Source of the DNA: a bacterium
GTDB taxonomy: Bacteria; SZUA-79; Acidulodesulfobacterales; Acidulodesulfobacteraceae
DNA: 64,000 bases
Assembly (NCBI GenBank): GCA_021850985.1
Contig: JAJZJX010000001.1
Location: forward strand, 62,001-126,000
Direction of reading: 5' to 3'
How positions within the stretch are numbered: position 1 is the stretch's first letter; every line of letters starts with the position of its first letter. Both the position numbers and the translations under genes were made by a program. The notes beneath the pieces are model-generated. The model did no database searches, was not told the origin of the DNA, and saw nothing but the letters and a program-made list of their open reading frames with translations. Shown in pieces: positions 8,209-16,411 of this stretch.

Positions 8209-9388
8209 CGCTTATCTCCTCTTCGGTCAAATAGCAGGCCGGATCCGGCGACCATAAATCGTCTTCTTTCGCCTCGGACCTTACCCTGAAATTTCCGTTG
8301 CAGATATCGAGCCATTTACAGGTTTTACATTTTCCCTGAACGTATTCTTTTTTGTTCTTAAGCTGTTTCATTAAAGGGTTAGATGTGTCCGTCCATATTT
8401 CGCTGAATTTTCTTTCTTTAACGTTTCCGAAAGAATAGTGCCTCCAGAACTGGTCTGCATAAACTTCGCCGTCCCAGCTGACGCATCCTATGCCGACTCC
8501 GGAACTGTTCCCGCCGTTCATTTTTAGCAGGCTCATAACGTTTGCCGCTTCTTCGGTTTTGCCTTCTTTTAAAAGTTTTAAATAAATATAAGGGCCGTCG
8601 GCATGGTTGTCAACCGTAAGAACTTCTTTCTGATTGTCTCTTGCATAAACCTCTTTAGTCAGCTCAAGAATAGTATCAACCGTCTGCCTCGTCTCTTCAT
8701 GGCTTAAGTCTTCTTCCATCAGCTTTGTTCCTCTTCCTGCATAAACAAGATGATAAAAACATATTCTTGGAATATTTTCTTCTTCCATAAGTTTAAAAAT
8801 TCCTGGTATTTCCTCTGCGTTTCTTTTGTTTATGGTAAATCTCAGTCCTACCTTAATTCCGGCTTCTTTAGCATAATTTATACCTTCTATCGCTTCCCTG
8901 AAAGCGCCCTTTTTGCCCCTAAATTTATCGTGAACCGGCTCTAATCCGTCAAGACTTACGCCTACATATGATAATCCTACTTTTTTTAATTCTTTAGCAA
9001 GCTCTCTCGTAATAAGCGTTCCGTTGGTTGAAATAACGGCTCTCATTCCTTTCGACTTTGCATAAAAACACAAGTCTAAAAAATTAGGGTGCATTAAAGG
9101 CTCTCCGCCTGAAAAAAGCATAACCGGAGAACCGAAAGCGGATATATCGTCTATAAAAGCTTTACCCTGTTCAAGCGTAAGTTCGTTGTTATATTGCATA
9201 TTTTTAGACTGCGAATAGCAGTGTACGCAGTTTAAATTGCAAGTCCTGGTCATGTTCCATACTATAACGGGTTTTTTATCTTCCGAAAACTGCAAAAGGT
9301 GCGATGGAAGTTTGCTCGACATGCGCCCGTATCTGAGTGCATCCGAAGCATGCACCCCGCCGCAATAAAGTTTTGAAATTCCTATCAT
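8198..9388 (-). CDS. ahbC: 12,18-didecarboxysiroheme deacetylase, radical SAM AhbC
   Basis: A 396-residue radical SAM/SPASM protein. It starts MIGISKLYCGG and SDALRYGR, and LPSHLLQFS with VVWNMTR-like sequence follows; these are hallmarks of AhbC. The radical SAM cluster is at C50, C54 and C57; FSGGEP follows. C-terminal cysteines (GCVSWDG, KCKTCKWLDIC, PACYL) fit a second cluster. AhbC removes the acetate side chains of 12,18-didecarboxysiroheme to give Fe-coproporphyrin III. It is 13 bases downstream of cobA-hemD and overlaps ahbD. The preceding decarboxylase AhbA/AhbB is not in the window and must lie elsewhere. Confidence 0.9.
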   Translation of the reverse strand: MIGISKLYCGGVHASDALRYGRMSSKLPSHLLQFSEDKKPVIVWNMTRTCNLNCVHCYSQSKNMQYNNELTLEQGKAFIDDISAFGSPVMLFSGGEPLMHPNFLDLCFYAKSKGMRAVISTNGTLITRELAKELKKVGLSYVGVSLDGLEPVHDKFRGKKGAFREAIEGINYAKEAGIKVGLRFTINKRNAEEIPGIFKLMEEENIPRICFYHLVYAGRGTKLMEEDLSHEETRQTVDTILELTKEVYARDNQKEVLTVDNHADGPYIYLKLLKEGKTEEAANVMSLLKMNGGNSSGVGIGCVSWDGEVYADQFWRHYSFGNVKERKFSEIWTDTSNPLMKQLKNKKEYVQGKCKTCKWLDICNGNFRVRSEAKEDDLWSPDPACYLTEEEISDAK

Positions 9389-9401
9389 TTATATCTCTCC
9401 T

Positions 9402-11042
9402 TTAGTTTTTATTATCTTTTTTATAATAATCGACAATTCCGTCTACAAGCGAATCTATATTAACGTCTTTAGATATTATATCAGATTTTATGCCAAATCC
9501 CAACGCATATTCGGCAGTTTTGTTTCCTATGCTTGCAAACTTAACGCCGGAAGAAACTACTTTCTTTAAAAGGTCTTTGTCGGTATCTTTTAAAGCGTTT
9601 GCAAAATTTTCTACGGTGGAATAGCTTGTAAAAGTAACCAGTATATTTTTAAAATCTAAATTTTCCGGCAGTCCTATATTTTTGCCGGTTTTTTTTAGTG
9701 AAACGAAAACTTCTTTTATAGCTTCCTTAGACTCTTCCGGCACTACGGTTTCGTAAACCTGCAGATTTTCGACTGCGGCTCCTTTAGAAGCAAGAAATTC
9801 AGGAAGTTCTCGATTGATTTTCAAAGCCTGCGGGAAAAGAATCTTTTTGCCTTTAATATCTGCGTCTTTTAAAGTTTCTATTATTCCTGTCTGGGAAGGC
9901 TCCGACGGAACGATATCCGCAATTATGCCGTATTTTAAAAGCTCCGCGGAGGAAACTTTGCCTACGGAAATAATTTTTATACCTGATAACGCTCTCACGT
10001 CCATTCCTTTTGAAAAAAAACGGCCGAAGAATCCTGAAACGGCGTTTGCGCTGGTAAAAATCAGATAATCATAGCTTTTAATATTGCTTACGGCTTTGCC
10101 GATTTTTGCTTCGTCTATATTTTTGCCTTCTTTTATTATTTTTATAAGAGGAAGATTTATAACGAATGCGCCGAGTTTTTTAAGTTTCCCCGACAGGGTT
10201 CCCGACTGCCCCTCTCCTCTGGTAACGATAACGCTTAAACCGCTTAACTGCCTCGTTTCGAACCAGTTAAGCGTATTTCTTAATTTTACCACGTTGCCCA
10301 CTATTAATATCATAGGGCTTTTCAATCCCTTTTTTTCTACTTCTTCGGCTATGGTGCTTAAAGTGCCTACCGCGGCTTTCTGGTTTAAAGTAGTTCCTTC
10401 CTGGATAACTGCGCACGGAGTATCTTTATCTTTACCTGCTTCTATTAAATTTTTAGTATTGGAATCTAAATTTTTATAACCCATTAATATGACGATAGTA
10501 TCCGCTCCGGCCAATCCTTTCCAGTTTATCGTGCTTTTTTCTTTATGCTCCCCTTCATGTCCCGTAACGATGGCTACCGTAGAAGCATAATCCCTGTGGG
10601 TCAGCGGTATTCCGGCATAAGCCGGAACGGCAAAAGAAGAAGAAATACCGGGTATTACCTCAAACTCGATATTGTCCTTAAACAGCCTTTCGGCTTCTTC
10701 GCCGCCTCTTCCAAAAAGATAAGGGTCGCCGCCTTTAAGCCTTAAAACGACGCTATTGTTTTTAGCTTTTTCCGCAAGAAGTTCGTTGATGGAATATTGA
10801 GGAAGGGTATGGTTCGAAGATCTTTTTCCTGCATAAATTATTTCGCATCCTTCTTTTGCATAAGATAAAATTTCCTCGGAAATAAGGCTGTCATATACTA
10901 TTACGTCGGCTTCTCCGAGAATTCTTTTGGTTTTTAGCGTTAGCAGTTCCGGATCTCCGGGTCCTGCGCCGGCAAGATATACTTTGCCTGTTTTCTTCCT
11001 ATTGCCTATTTTAATATCTTTTTTAGCCTCTTTTGTTTTCAT
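9402..11042 (-). CDS. cobA-hemD: Fused uroporphyrinogen-III C-methyltransferase / uroporphyrinogen-III synthase
   Basis: A 546-residue two-domain protein. Residues about 18-260 are the SAM-dependent methyltransferase CobA/SUMT (GAGPGDPELLT, LKGGDPYLFGRGGEE, TVVILMG-like). Residues about 268-540 are uroporphyrinogen-III synthase HemD (VIVTRGEGQSG, FTSANAV, FTSYSTVENF). HemD closes and rearranges hydroxymethylbilane to uroporphyrinogen III; CobA methylates it twice to precorrin-2. The fusion is well known in Firmicutes and Deltaproteobacteria and channels flux towards siroheme, the precursor for haem here. It lies 40 bases downstream of hemC and 13 upstream of ahbC. Confidence 0.94.
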   Translation of the reverse strand: MKTKEAKKDIKIGNRKKTGKVYLAGAGPGDPELLTLKTKRILGEADVIVYDSLISEEILSYAKEGCEIIYAGKRSSNHTLPQYSINELLAEKAKNNSVVLRLKGGDPYLFGRGGEEAERLFKDNIEFEVIPGISSSFAVPAYAGIPLTHRDYASTVAIVTGHEGEHKEKSTINWKGLAGADTIVILMGYKNLDSNTKNLIEAGKDKDTPCAVIQEGTTLNQKAAVGTLSTIAEEVEKKGLKSPMILIVGNVVKLRNTLNWFETRQLSGLSVIVTRGEGQSGTLSGKLKKLGAFVINLPLIKIIKEGKNIDEAKIGKAVSNIKSYDYLIFTSANAVSGFFGRFFSKGMDVRALSGIKIISVGKVSSAELLKYGIIADIVPSEPSQTGIIETLKDADIKGKKILFPQALKINRELPEFLASKGAAVENLQVYETVVPEESKEAIKEVFVSLKKTGKNIGLPENLDFKNILVTFTSYSTVENFANALKDTDKDLLKKVVSSGVKFASIGNKTAEYALGFGIKSDIISKDVNIDSLVDGIVDYYKKDNKN

Positions 11043-11082
11043 TGAATTTTAAGTTCCTTTTAAGAAATTTATTTAAATTATT

Positions 11083-12045
11083 TTATAAATTATTTTTTCC
11101 AAGTATTCCTATAGCGCCTTTCTCGATGAGCCTTAAAGCCAAGCCGTTCCCGATATTTTCATAATCTTCTTTTCCGCCTTTAAATTCGTCTTCTAAATAT
11201 TCTCCTAAAGTATTTGAAACAAAACCCTTTATGTAAATTTCTCCGTCTTTAACGTAAGCATATGCGCCTACCGGCGAAGCGCACCCGCAGTCCAAAGCCC
11301 TTATGCACGCTCTTTCCGCAAAAACCGCCTTAAATGTATCTTCGTCGTTTAAGGGTTTCATAATTTCTTTAATATCATCCCTGTCCGTCCTGTATTCGAT
11401 TGCAATTACCCCCTGTCCGCACTGAGGTATATATACCGAAGGATCTAAAAACGCGTCTATGTAAGACTGAAGATTAAGCCTGACTAATCCTGAAGATGAC
11501 AAAACTATAGCATCGAAAAAACCTTTTTTAACTTTTTCGAGTCTCGTATCTATATTGCCTCTTAAGGGTTCAAATATAAGCCCTTCGGAATATCTGTCCA
11601 AAAGAGACCGCCTTCTTAAACTTGAAGTGCCTACGATTGCGTCTTTTTTTAAAAGTGCGGTTAAATCTTGGATATAGCCGGTAAAAGACGATTTCGGTTT
11701 TTCCTTAAGGATTATGCAGTCGCTTGGATCGTCTCTTTTAAGGGTTACGCCTATTTCCAAGCCTTCTGGAATTACTTGCGGCACGTCTTTTAAACTATGA
11801 ACGGCAATATCTATATCACCGCCGAAAAGAGCTTCTTCTATTTCTTTAACGAACAGCCCTTTTCCGCCGAAACTGCTAAGCGATGCATTTAAAATTTTAT
11901 CTCCCGTCGTTTTTACCGTTATGATTTCTATACTTATACTCTTACTCTCGTTTAAACTTTTGTAATACGCTTCCAGCTTGCTTTTAACGAGATTTGCCTG
12001 ATATAAAGCCAGCTTGCTTCCTCTTGTTCCTAATTTAATTTTCAA
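11083..12045 (-). CDS. hemC: Porphobilinogen deaminase (hydroxymethylbilane synthase)
   Basis: A 320-residue HemC. It begins with IKLGTRGSKLALYQA and has HSLKDVP and GTSSLRRR, the substrate and cofactor-binding motifs. The dipyrromethane cofactor would attach to Cys255 in CGCASPVGAY. It joins four porphobilinogens into hydroxymethylbilane, the substrate of the HemD domain encoded next. It lies 11 bases after hemA in the same operon. Length is usual for the family. Confidence 0.96.
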   Translation of the reverse strand: MKIKLGTRGSKLALYQANLVKSKLEAYYKSLNESKSISIEIITVKTTGDKILNASLSSFGGKGLFVKEIEEALFGGDIDIAVHSLKDVPQVIPEGLEIGVTLKRDDPSDCIILKEKPKSSFTGYIQDLTALLKKDAIVGTSSLRRRSLLDRYSEGLIFEPLRGNIDTRLEKVKKGFFDAIVLSSSGLVRLNLQSYIDAFLDPSVYIPQCGQGVIAIEYRTDRDDIKEIMKPLNDEDTFKAVFAERACIRALDCGCASPVGAYAYVKDGEIYIKGFVSNTLGEYLEDEFKGGKEDYENIGNGLALRLIEKGAIGILGKNNL

Positions 12046-12056
12046 AATTCGCCTTT

Positions 12057-13448
12057 TTATTTTACAAGTTTTATTTTAGTATCGTTATATTCCGAGTCCG
12101 CCGCCAATTCCGATACCGTTTCCGAAATATGCTTTTTAGAAACTTCGGAATAATCTTCAGCATCTAAGTTAAAAAGGGCTTTAACGGTTTTAATAGAATT
12201 TATACCGTCGGGATTTAAAGACGACTTTTTAATCAGCATGGTCGGTTCATGAAGCAGTTTGTTTGTTAAAGAATTGACTACTATATCTTTTTCTTTTTCG
12301 TCCGTTATATATCTCGACAGTTCGGATTCAAGCAGATTTTTAATTTTATTTCTTAAAGATATTATAACCGGAACGGTATTCAAAGACTCTTTCCAGTTCA
12401 TAAACTCAGCTACCGAGGCATTTATCAAATCTATAGCCGCATCGGCTTCACGCTTTCTAATTTCGATATTGTTTTCGATCATTTTTCCGATGTCGTCGAT
12501 GTCGAATAAATAAACGTTGGGTATTTTATTTATTTCAGGGTCTATGTTTCTCGGCATAGAAATATCAATTAAAAATAAAGGTTTCTGTTTGCGCATTTTT
12601 ATAACGGGCAATATGTCGTCATACTTTAATATGTAATCTTCCGAACCTGTCGAACATAAAACGATATCGGAATTCGGCAAGTTTTTATAATATTCCGAAA
12701 AATCTATAACGTTTAAATATGTTTTTTCCTTATCTTCAAAAGATTCTTCGACGAACCTGCGCGCTTTCTCGGCGGTTCTGTTTGCTATATTGATGTTTTT
12801 TACGCCGTATTTTATAAAATGTTTTACGGTGAGCTTGCCCATTTCGCCGGCACCGAGAAGAAGCACTTTTTTATCTTCCAAACCGTTAAAAATTTTGCGG
12901 GACAGTTCCACGGCGGCATAACTGACCGACACGGCAGAAGACGCTATCTTAGTTTCGGTTCTGACCGTTTTTGCGCAGTTAAAAGCTTTATGAAACAGTT
13001 TATTTAAAAACTGTCCGCTGGTATTAAACTTGCAAGCCTCATTATAAGCTCCTTTTAACTGCCCCAGTATCTGCGGTTCGCCTATTATCATGGAGTCTAA
13101 ACTCGACGCTACCGTAAAAAGATGTCTCACGGCATCTTCGTTAAGATACATATATAAAATTTTTTCCTTTTCCAAATCGTCAAAAAAATATTTTGCGATG
13201 TAATTTTTAATCGCATGTCCGCCTTTTCCCTGAGTCCAGTAAGAAAGATTCATTATAAATTCGGATCTGTTGCATGTCGTAAGAACGGCTATTTCTTTTA
13301 TAAGCTGTCTGCCGGCTTCATCTTTAAGTTCAAGCAGTTTTTCGATAAACTCCCGCCTTAATTCCGGCGTGAGAAGTTTTTTTGAAACCGTTTCTCTTTC
13401 GTTTATATTTGAAGTCTTATGATTTAGCCCGATAATTAAAATATCCAT
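12057..13448 (-). CDS. hemA: Glutamyl-tRNA reductase
   Basis: A 463-residue HemA with the catalytic Cys59 in LTTCNRSEF, the GEPQILGQ motif, the NADPH-binding segment VLLLGAGEMGKL and a C-terminal helical dimerisation domain. It reduces the glutamate on tRNA-Glu to glutamate-1-semialdehyde, the committed step of C5 tetrapyrrole synthesis. As first gene of the leftward hem operon it probably follows the promoter, although two palindromic repeats occupy the space upstream. An HemX/CcsA-like membrane protein is encoded just upstream, an arrangement also seen in Gram-positive hemAXCD operons. Confidence 0.95.
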   Translation of the reverse strand: MDILIIGLNHKTSNINERETVSKKLLTPELRREFIEKLLELKDEAGRQLIKEIAVLTTCNRSEFIMNLSYWTQGKGGHAIKNYIAKYFFDDLEKEKILYMYLNEDAVRHLFTVASSLDSMIIGEPQILGQLKGAYNEACKFNTSGQFLNKLFHKAFNCAKTVRTETKIASSAVSVSYAAVELSRKIFNGLEDKKVLLLGAGEMGKLTVKHFIKYGVKNINIANRTAEKARRFVEESFEDKEKTYLNVIDFSEYYKNLPNSDIVLCSTGSEDYILKYDDILPVIKMRKQKPLFLIDISMPRNIDPEINKIPNVYLFDIDDIGKMIENNIEIRKREADAAIDLINASVAEFMNWKESLNTVPVIISLRNKIKNLLESELSRYITDEKEKDIVVNSLTNKLLHEPTMLIKKSSLNPDGINSIKTVKALFNLDAEDYSEVSKKHISETVSELAADSEYNDTKIKLVK

Positions 13449-13477
13449 AAAATTTATTATACTATAATATTATAAAT

Positions 13478-13506
13478 ACGGGGATAGAATTTAATTCTGC
13501 CCCCGT
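13478..13506. repeat. Family B palindrome (AGAATTTAATTCT core), copy 1
   Basis: A 29-base imperfect palindrome, outer arms ACGGGG/CCCCGT and core AGAATT-TAATTCT, followed by CACA. The same core and the same trailing CGTCACA are seen at 19892 and 19936; a variant is at 16381. It directly abuts the family A element at 13517. Confidence 0.7.
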
Positions 13507-13516
13507 CACACCATTC

Positions 13517-13604
13517 AGAAAAGGTGTCAGATTAATTTTCCGCAAATAAATTCTATATTAATTGACCGTTATGTATGCGGAAAATAAAATCTGACACCTT
13601 TTCC
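13517..13604. repeat. Family A palindromic element, copy 2
   Basis: An 88-bp copy with ends AGAAAAGGTGTCAGATT and AATCTGACACCTTTTCC, inner arms TTTTCCGCA/TGCGGAAAA and a short variable centre. It lies in the hemA to HemX/CcsA-like gap. Confidence 0.85.
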
Positions 13605-13628
13605 TTTTTCAATTATGTCACAAATTAA

Positions 13629-14447
13629 TCATTCAAATCCGTGAAAAGCCGGAAAAAAATAAAAAGATAAACCTAAACTTGCCAATATCAACATAAAACC
13701 TATAATGCCGAATACTGCGGCTCTTTTCCCTCTTAAGCCTTTTGCCATTCTTTCGTGCAGTAATATTGCGTAAATAAGCCATGTTATTAAAGACATAATT
13801 TCTATAGGCTTAACTATTAAAAATGTATTAAACAACGAGCTTGACAGATAAATTCCCATAACTATTCCGATAGTTATAAAAGGGAAACCTACCTTTAAGC
13901 ATATATAGTTTATATTATCCAGCAGTTCTAAATTGTAGCCGCTTCTTGAAGGCATAACTAAGATTTTCAAATTCTTTTTGCTCTTTATTTTTCTTTCCTG
14001 AAAAATATATATTAAAGAAACTATAAAAGCAAGGGCAAAAAGGGAATCGCCTATTAATATAAGCAAGATATGGGTAAATAGAATAATTTTATCGGTATTT
14101 GGCATAACCGGTTTTATATGTACATGCGGAACGAAAAAAGCTATTATCAAATTAAGAACAACCAAAGGGGTAATATAAAGCGGAATATATTCGACTTTAT
14201 AAAAAAAGCTGAATATTACCACTATCAACATCAAAATCCATGCATTAAAAAAAACAAATCTGTCTATATGGACGGGCGGTGCAAATCCTCTAATGCCCAA
14301 AAATGTAAAAAAAATTATCGTCTGACATATAAAACCGGCATAAATCAAATATATAAAAAATTTATAATATTTTTTGTCTTTTAACGCAAAAACTAAATAT
14401 GAAAAGATATATAGAATTAAAGGAATTAAATAAAGTTCTTTAAGCAT
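13629..14447 (-). CDS. HemX/CcsA-like cytochrome c assembly membrane protein lacking the WWD motif
   Basis: A 272-residue protein with about eight hydrophobic helices, alignable to the CcsA/HemX/YpjD family: H126 in FTHILLILIGDSLFALAF, FQER at 149-152, and SLITWLIYAILLHER (219-233) with H231. The tryptophan-rich WWD loop that handles haem in CcsA, normally before SLITW, reads LFNTFLIVKPIEIM (205-218): the tryptophans and the aspartate are gone while Pro and Glu remain. It therefore probably acts like HemX, affecting glutamyl-tRNA reductase level or haem trafficking, rather than as a haem lyase. It lies between hemA and the precorrin-2 dehydrogenase gene, 5 bases after the latter. Confidence 0.75.
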   Translation of the reverse strand: MLKELYLIPLILYIFSYLVFALKDKKYYKFFIYLIYAGFICQTIIFFTFLGIRGFAPPVHIDRFVFFNAWILMLIVVIFSFFYKVEYIPLYITPLVVLNLIIAFFVPHVHIKPVMPNTDKIILFTHILLILIGDSLFALAFIVSLIYIFQERKIKSKKNLKILVMPSRSGYNLELLDNINYICLKVGFPFITIGIVMGIYLSSSLFNTFLIVKPIEIMSLITWLIYAILLHERMAKGLRGKRAAVFGIIGFMLILASLGLSFYFFPAFHGFE

Positions 14448-14452
14448 TATAT

Positions 14453-15097
14453 TTATGCCCTCTTAATAAAATTGCTTATAAAAAGGCTCACCTCCGAAAA
14501 TCGCTTATCCTTTATAAGCTCGAAAAGATCCGAATTGATTAATTCTTCGAAAAGTTCCTGATTTTTGCTCTGAGGATATTTTTTTAATTTAATCTCTTTT
14601 CTTATAAAACCTAATATCTTAACGTATGTATCGTATTCTTCCCCGTAAACTTTTTCTAAATCTTCCCTGATTTTCCTGGCAAGCCTCGGACTGTGCCCGC
14701 TGGTAAAAATCGCTATATCGAATTCGCCCCTCGAAACAAGCGCCGGAAGCGTAAAAGTACAAAAATCCGGTTTATCGGCGATATTTATTAAAATATTTTT
14801 TTTAACGCATCTTTCGTAAAGTTTTTTTTCCATTCTGGAATTTTCTTCTTCTGCCGATACTGCGCAAAATACGGCAAACGAACCTTTCTCATCTCCGGTT
14901 TTATATTCTCTTTCGACAATTTTTAAAGCTTTTTTGTCCGCCAATTTTTTAATTTCTTCCGATATTTCAGGTGCTATAACCGTTATATCCGCTTCCCTCT
15001 CATGAAGCCTTTCGACCTTTCTGGAAGCGACAGAACCGCCGCCTACCACTAAAACTTTTTTACCTGCAATATTAAGGTTGACCGGATAATATTTCAT
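14453..15097 (-). CDS. Precorrin-2 dehydrogenase / siroheme synthase N-domain
   Basis: A 214-residue protein equal to the CysG-B/Met8p module. The NAD-binding Rossmann loop is VVGGGSVASRK (18-27), and D108 in NIADKPDF matches the catalytic aspartate of CysG. It oxidises precorrin-2 made by the CobA domain to sirohydrochlorin, and members of the family may also insert Fe2+ to give siroheme; no separate chelatase is seen in the window. Its ATG overlaps the stop codon of the AMMECR1 gene (TAATG), so the two are translationally coupled. Confidence 0.9.
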   Translation of the reverse strand: MKYYPVNLNIAGKKVLVVGGGSVASRKVERLHEREADITVIAPEISEEIKKLADKKALKIVEREYKTGDEKGSFAVFCAVSAEEENSRMEKKLYERCVKKNILINIADKPDFCTFTLPALVSRGEFDIAIFTSGHSPRLARKIREDLEKVYGEEYDTYVKILGFIRKEIKLKKYPQSKNQELFEELINSDLFELIKDKRFSEVSLFISNFIKRA

Positions 15098-15669
15098 TAA
15101 TTTTCACCGAAAACTATAGCCGAAAAAATAAGAATTTCGGCGCCTTGCTTATATGCGTCGGGAGGAAGGCCCGCTTTCATCGAAACCGCCTCCAGAAACT
15201 GCCGCCTGTCCATACCGTTTTCAGTAGCGACTTGCGGAAGCAAAACCCCATGACGGCCGTTTTTTATAATATATAGCCCGTGTTTCCCTATTTCTATTTT
15301 TTCAATGTCGCCTATTTTTTGCAGCGGCGTCAAAACCGATATTTCTATTTTAACGTCTTTAAGTTCGGCATCGCTGAGCGGCATAAATCTGGGATCGCTG
15401 AAAGCCGCTTCTTTTGCCATGTTATAAACGTTTTGATAAACCGGAATATTAAAGTTAAAATTGCCTATGCAACCCCTTAACTGCTCTTCTTTTGTTTTAA
15501 GTGTAACAAATACGCCGGCATCCGCCTTAAGATTATCCGTCAGCAAAGAAATCAAATCTTTCGAGTTAATATATAAATCTCTGCTGCGGTTAAAACTGTC
15601 CTCTATCGATTTTCTGGCTATTTTCAACAAAACGGCTTTCTCGTTTTCCGTTAAATCATAATTTTTCAT
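15097..15669 (-). CDS. AMMECR1-domain protein (AmmeMemoRadiSam system protein A type)
   Basis: A 190-residue single-domain protein with the AMMECR1 signatures LRGCIGNF and AFSDPRF and ends in the EILIFSAIVF strand. In bacteria this domain often travels with Memo and radical SAM genes; those partners are not next to it here. Biochemical role of the family is not established. It is coupled to the precorrin-2 dehydrogenase gene by a one-base overlap, so a link to tetrapyrrole or radical chemistry is possible but only inferred. Confidence 0.88.
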   Translation of the reverse strand: MKNYDLTENEKAVLLKIARKSIEDSFNRSRDLYINSKDLISLLTDNLKADAGVFVTLKTKEEQLRGCIGNFNFNIPVYQNVYNMAKEAAFSDPRFMPLSDAELKDVKIEISVLTPLQKIGDIEKIEIGKHGLYIIKNGRHGVLLPQVATENGMDRRQFLEAVSMKAGLPPDAYKQGAEILIFSAIVFGEN

Positions 15670-15693
15670 ATTTATCGCCTCTATTGGCTTATT

Positions 15694-15807
15694 GGAAAAG
15701 GTGTCAGATTTTATTTCCCCTGAACCACCCCGTCGGCCTTAGGCCGACCCCCCCCCTCCTTTTAAGGAGGGGAGCTAAAGCGGAAAATAAAATCTGACAC
15801 CTTTTCC
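15694..15807. repeat. Family A element, copy 3, with a nested GC-rich palindrome insert
   Basis: A 114-bp copy with ends GGAAAAGGTGTCAGATT and AATCTGACACCTTTTCC. Unlike the other copies, its centre holds two GC-rich palindromes: GTCGGCCT-T-AGGCCGAC (15732-15748) and CCCCTCCTT-TT-AAGGAGGGG (15753-15772), a different repeat type. One repeat seems to have replaced or entered the centre of another. Confidence 0.85.
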
Positions 15808-15811
15808 TAAT

Positions 15812-16234
15812 TTAACAATTTTTAATTTTATAAGACCATTCTATATCTACGCACTGTTTCAACATAGCCCAGACACTGCAGTATTTATCTTTCGAAAGTT
15901 CAATAGACCTTTGAACCGCCTGTTCGTCGATATTTTCGCCGGTAAATTCATAAACTATAGATATTTTGGTAAAAACTCTCGGATGAGTATCCGCTCTTTC
16001 GCCTGTCACGTTGACCTTGAAATCGGTTATAATCTGCTTTTTTTTCTTTAGAATAGATATTATATCCATAGAACTGCATCCGGCAAGACTCACCATAATC
16101 AAATCGGTCGGCCTCATTCCGGCATCGTCGCCTCCGGTGTCCTTAGACGTATCCAATAGTATAGAATAATTTTCGTTATGTTCGGAAACTGCTTTAAACT
16201 GCAAATTTTTCAGATATTCTAATTTTATTCCCAT
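15812..16234 (-). CDS. OsmC/Ohr-family thiol peroxidase-like protein
   Basis: A 140-residue OsmC-fold protein. The two family cysteines are in LAGCSSMD and DKYCSVWAML, the pair used for organic hydroperoxide reduction in Ohr/OsmC. The spacing and the short N-terminus are those of the YhfA-like subgroup, whose substrate is uncertain. It is flanked on both sides by family A repeats, so it is probably transcribed on its own. Confidence 0.85.
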   Translation of the reverse strand: MGIKLEYLKNLQFKAVSEHNENYSILLDTSKDTGGDDAGMRPTDLIMVSLAGCSSMDIISILKKKKQIITDFKVNVTGERADTHPRVFTKISIVYEFTGENIDEQAVQRSIELSKDKYCSVWAMLKQCVDIEWSYKIKNC

Positions 16235-16260
16235 AATGCCTCAACCTCCTTATTACTTTC

Positions 16261-16349
16261 GGAAAAGGCGTCAGATTAATTTTCCGCAAATACATTACTG
16301 TTAATAGACTATATTACGTATGCGGAAAATAAAATCTGACACCTTTTCC
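16261..16349. repeat. Family A palindromic element, copy 4
   Basis: An 89-bp copy, ends GGAAAAGGCGTCAGATT and AATCTGACACCTTTTCC (one mismatch in the left arm), inner arms TTTTCCGCA/TGCGGAAAA, centre divergent. Sits upstream of the osmC-like gene. Confidence 0.85.
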
Positions 16350-16380
16350 ATTAAATTCCGCCACCTGATTCAATTTTGTG

Positions 16381-16409
16381 GCGGTACCAGAATTAAATTC
16401 TGGCACCGC
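16381..16409. repeat. Family B-like palindrome after gpsA
   Basis: GCGGTACCAGAATT / AATTCTGGCACCGC with one mismatch and one central base. It ends three bases before the gpsA stop and could work as a transcription end hairpin, but no T run follows on the minus strand. Confidence 0.6.
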
Positions 16410-16411
16410 AT

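Noticed and set aside
9814..10479. Two rightward frames opposite cobA-hemD
   Set aside because: Antisense shadows; the leftward gene has all motifs of both domains.
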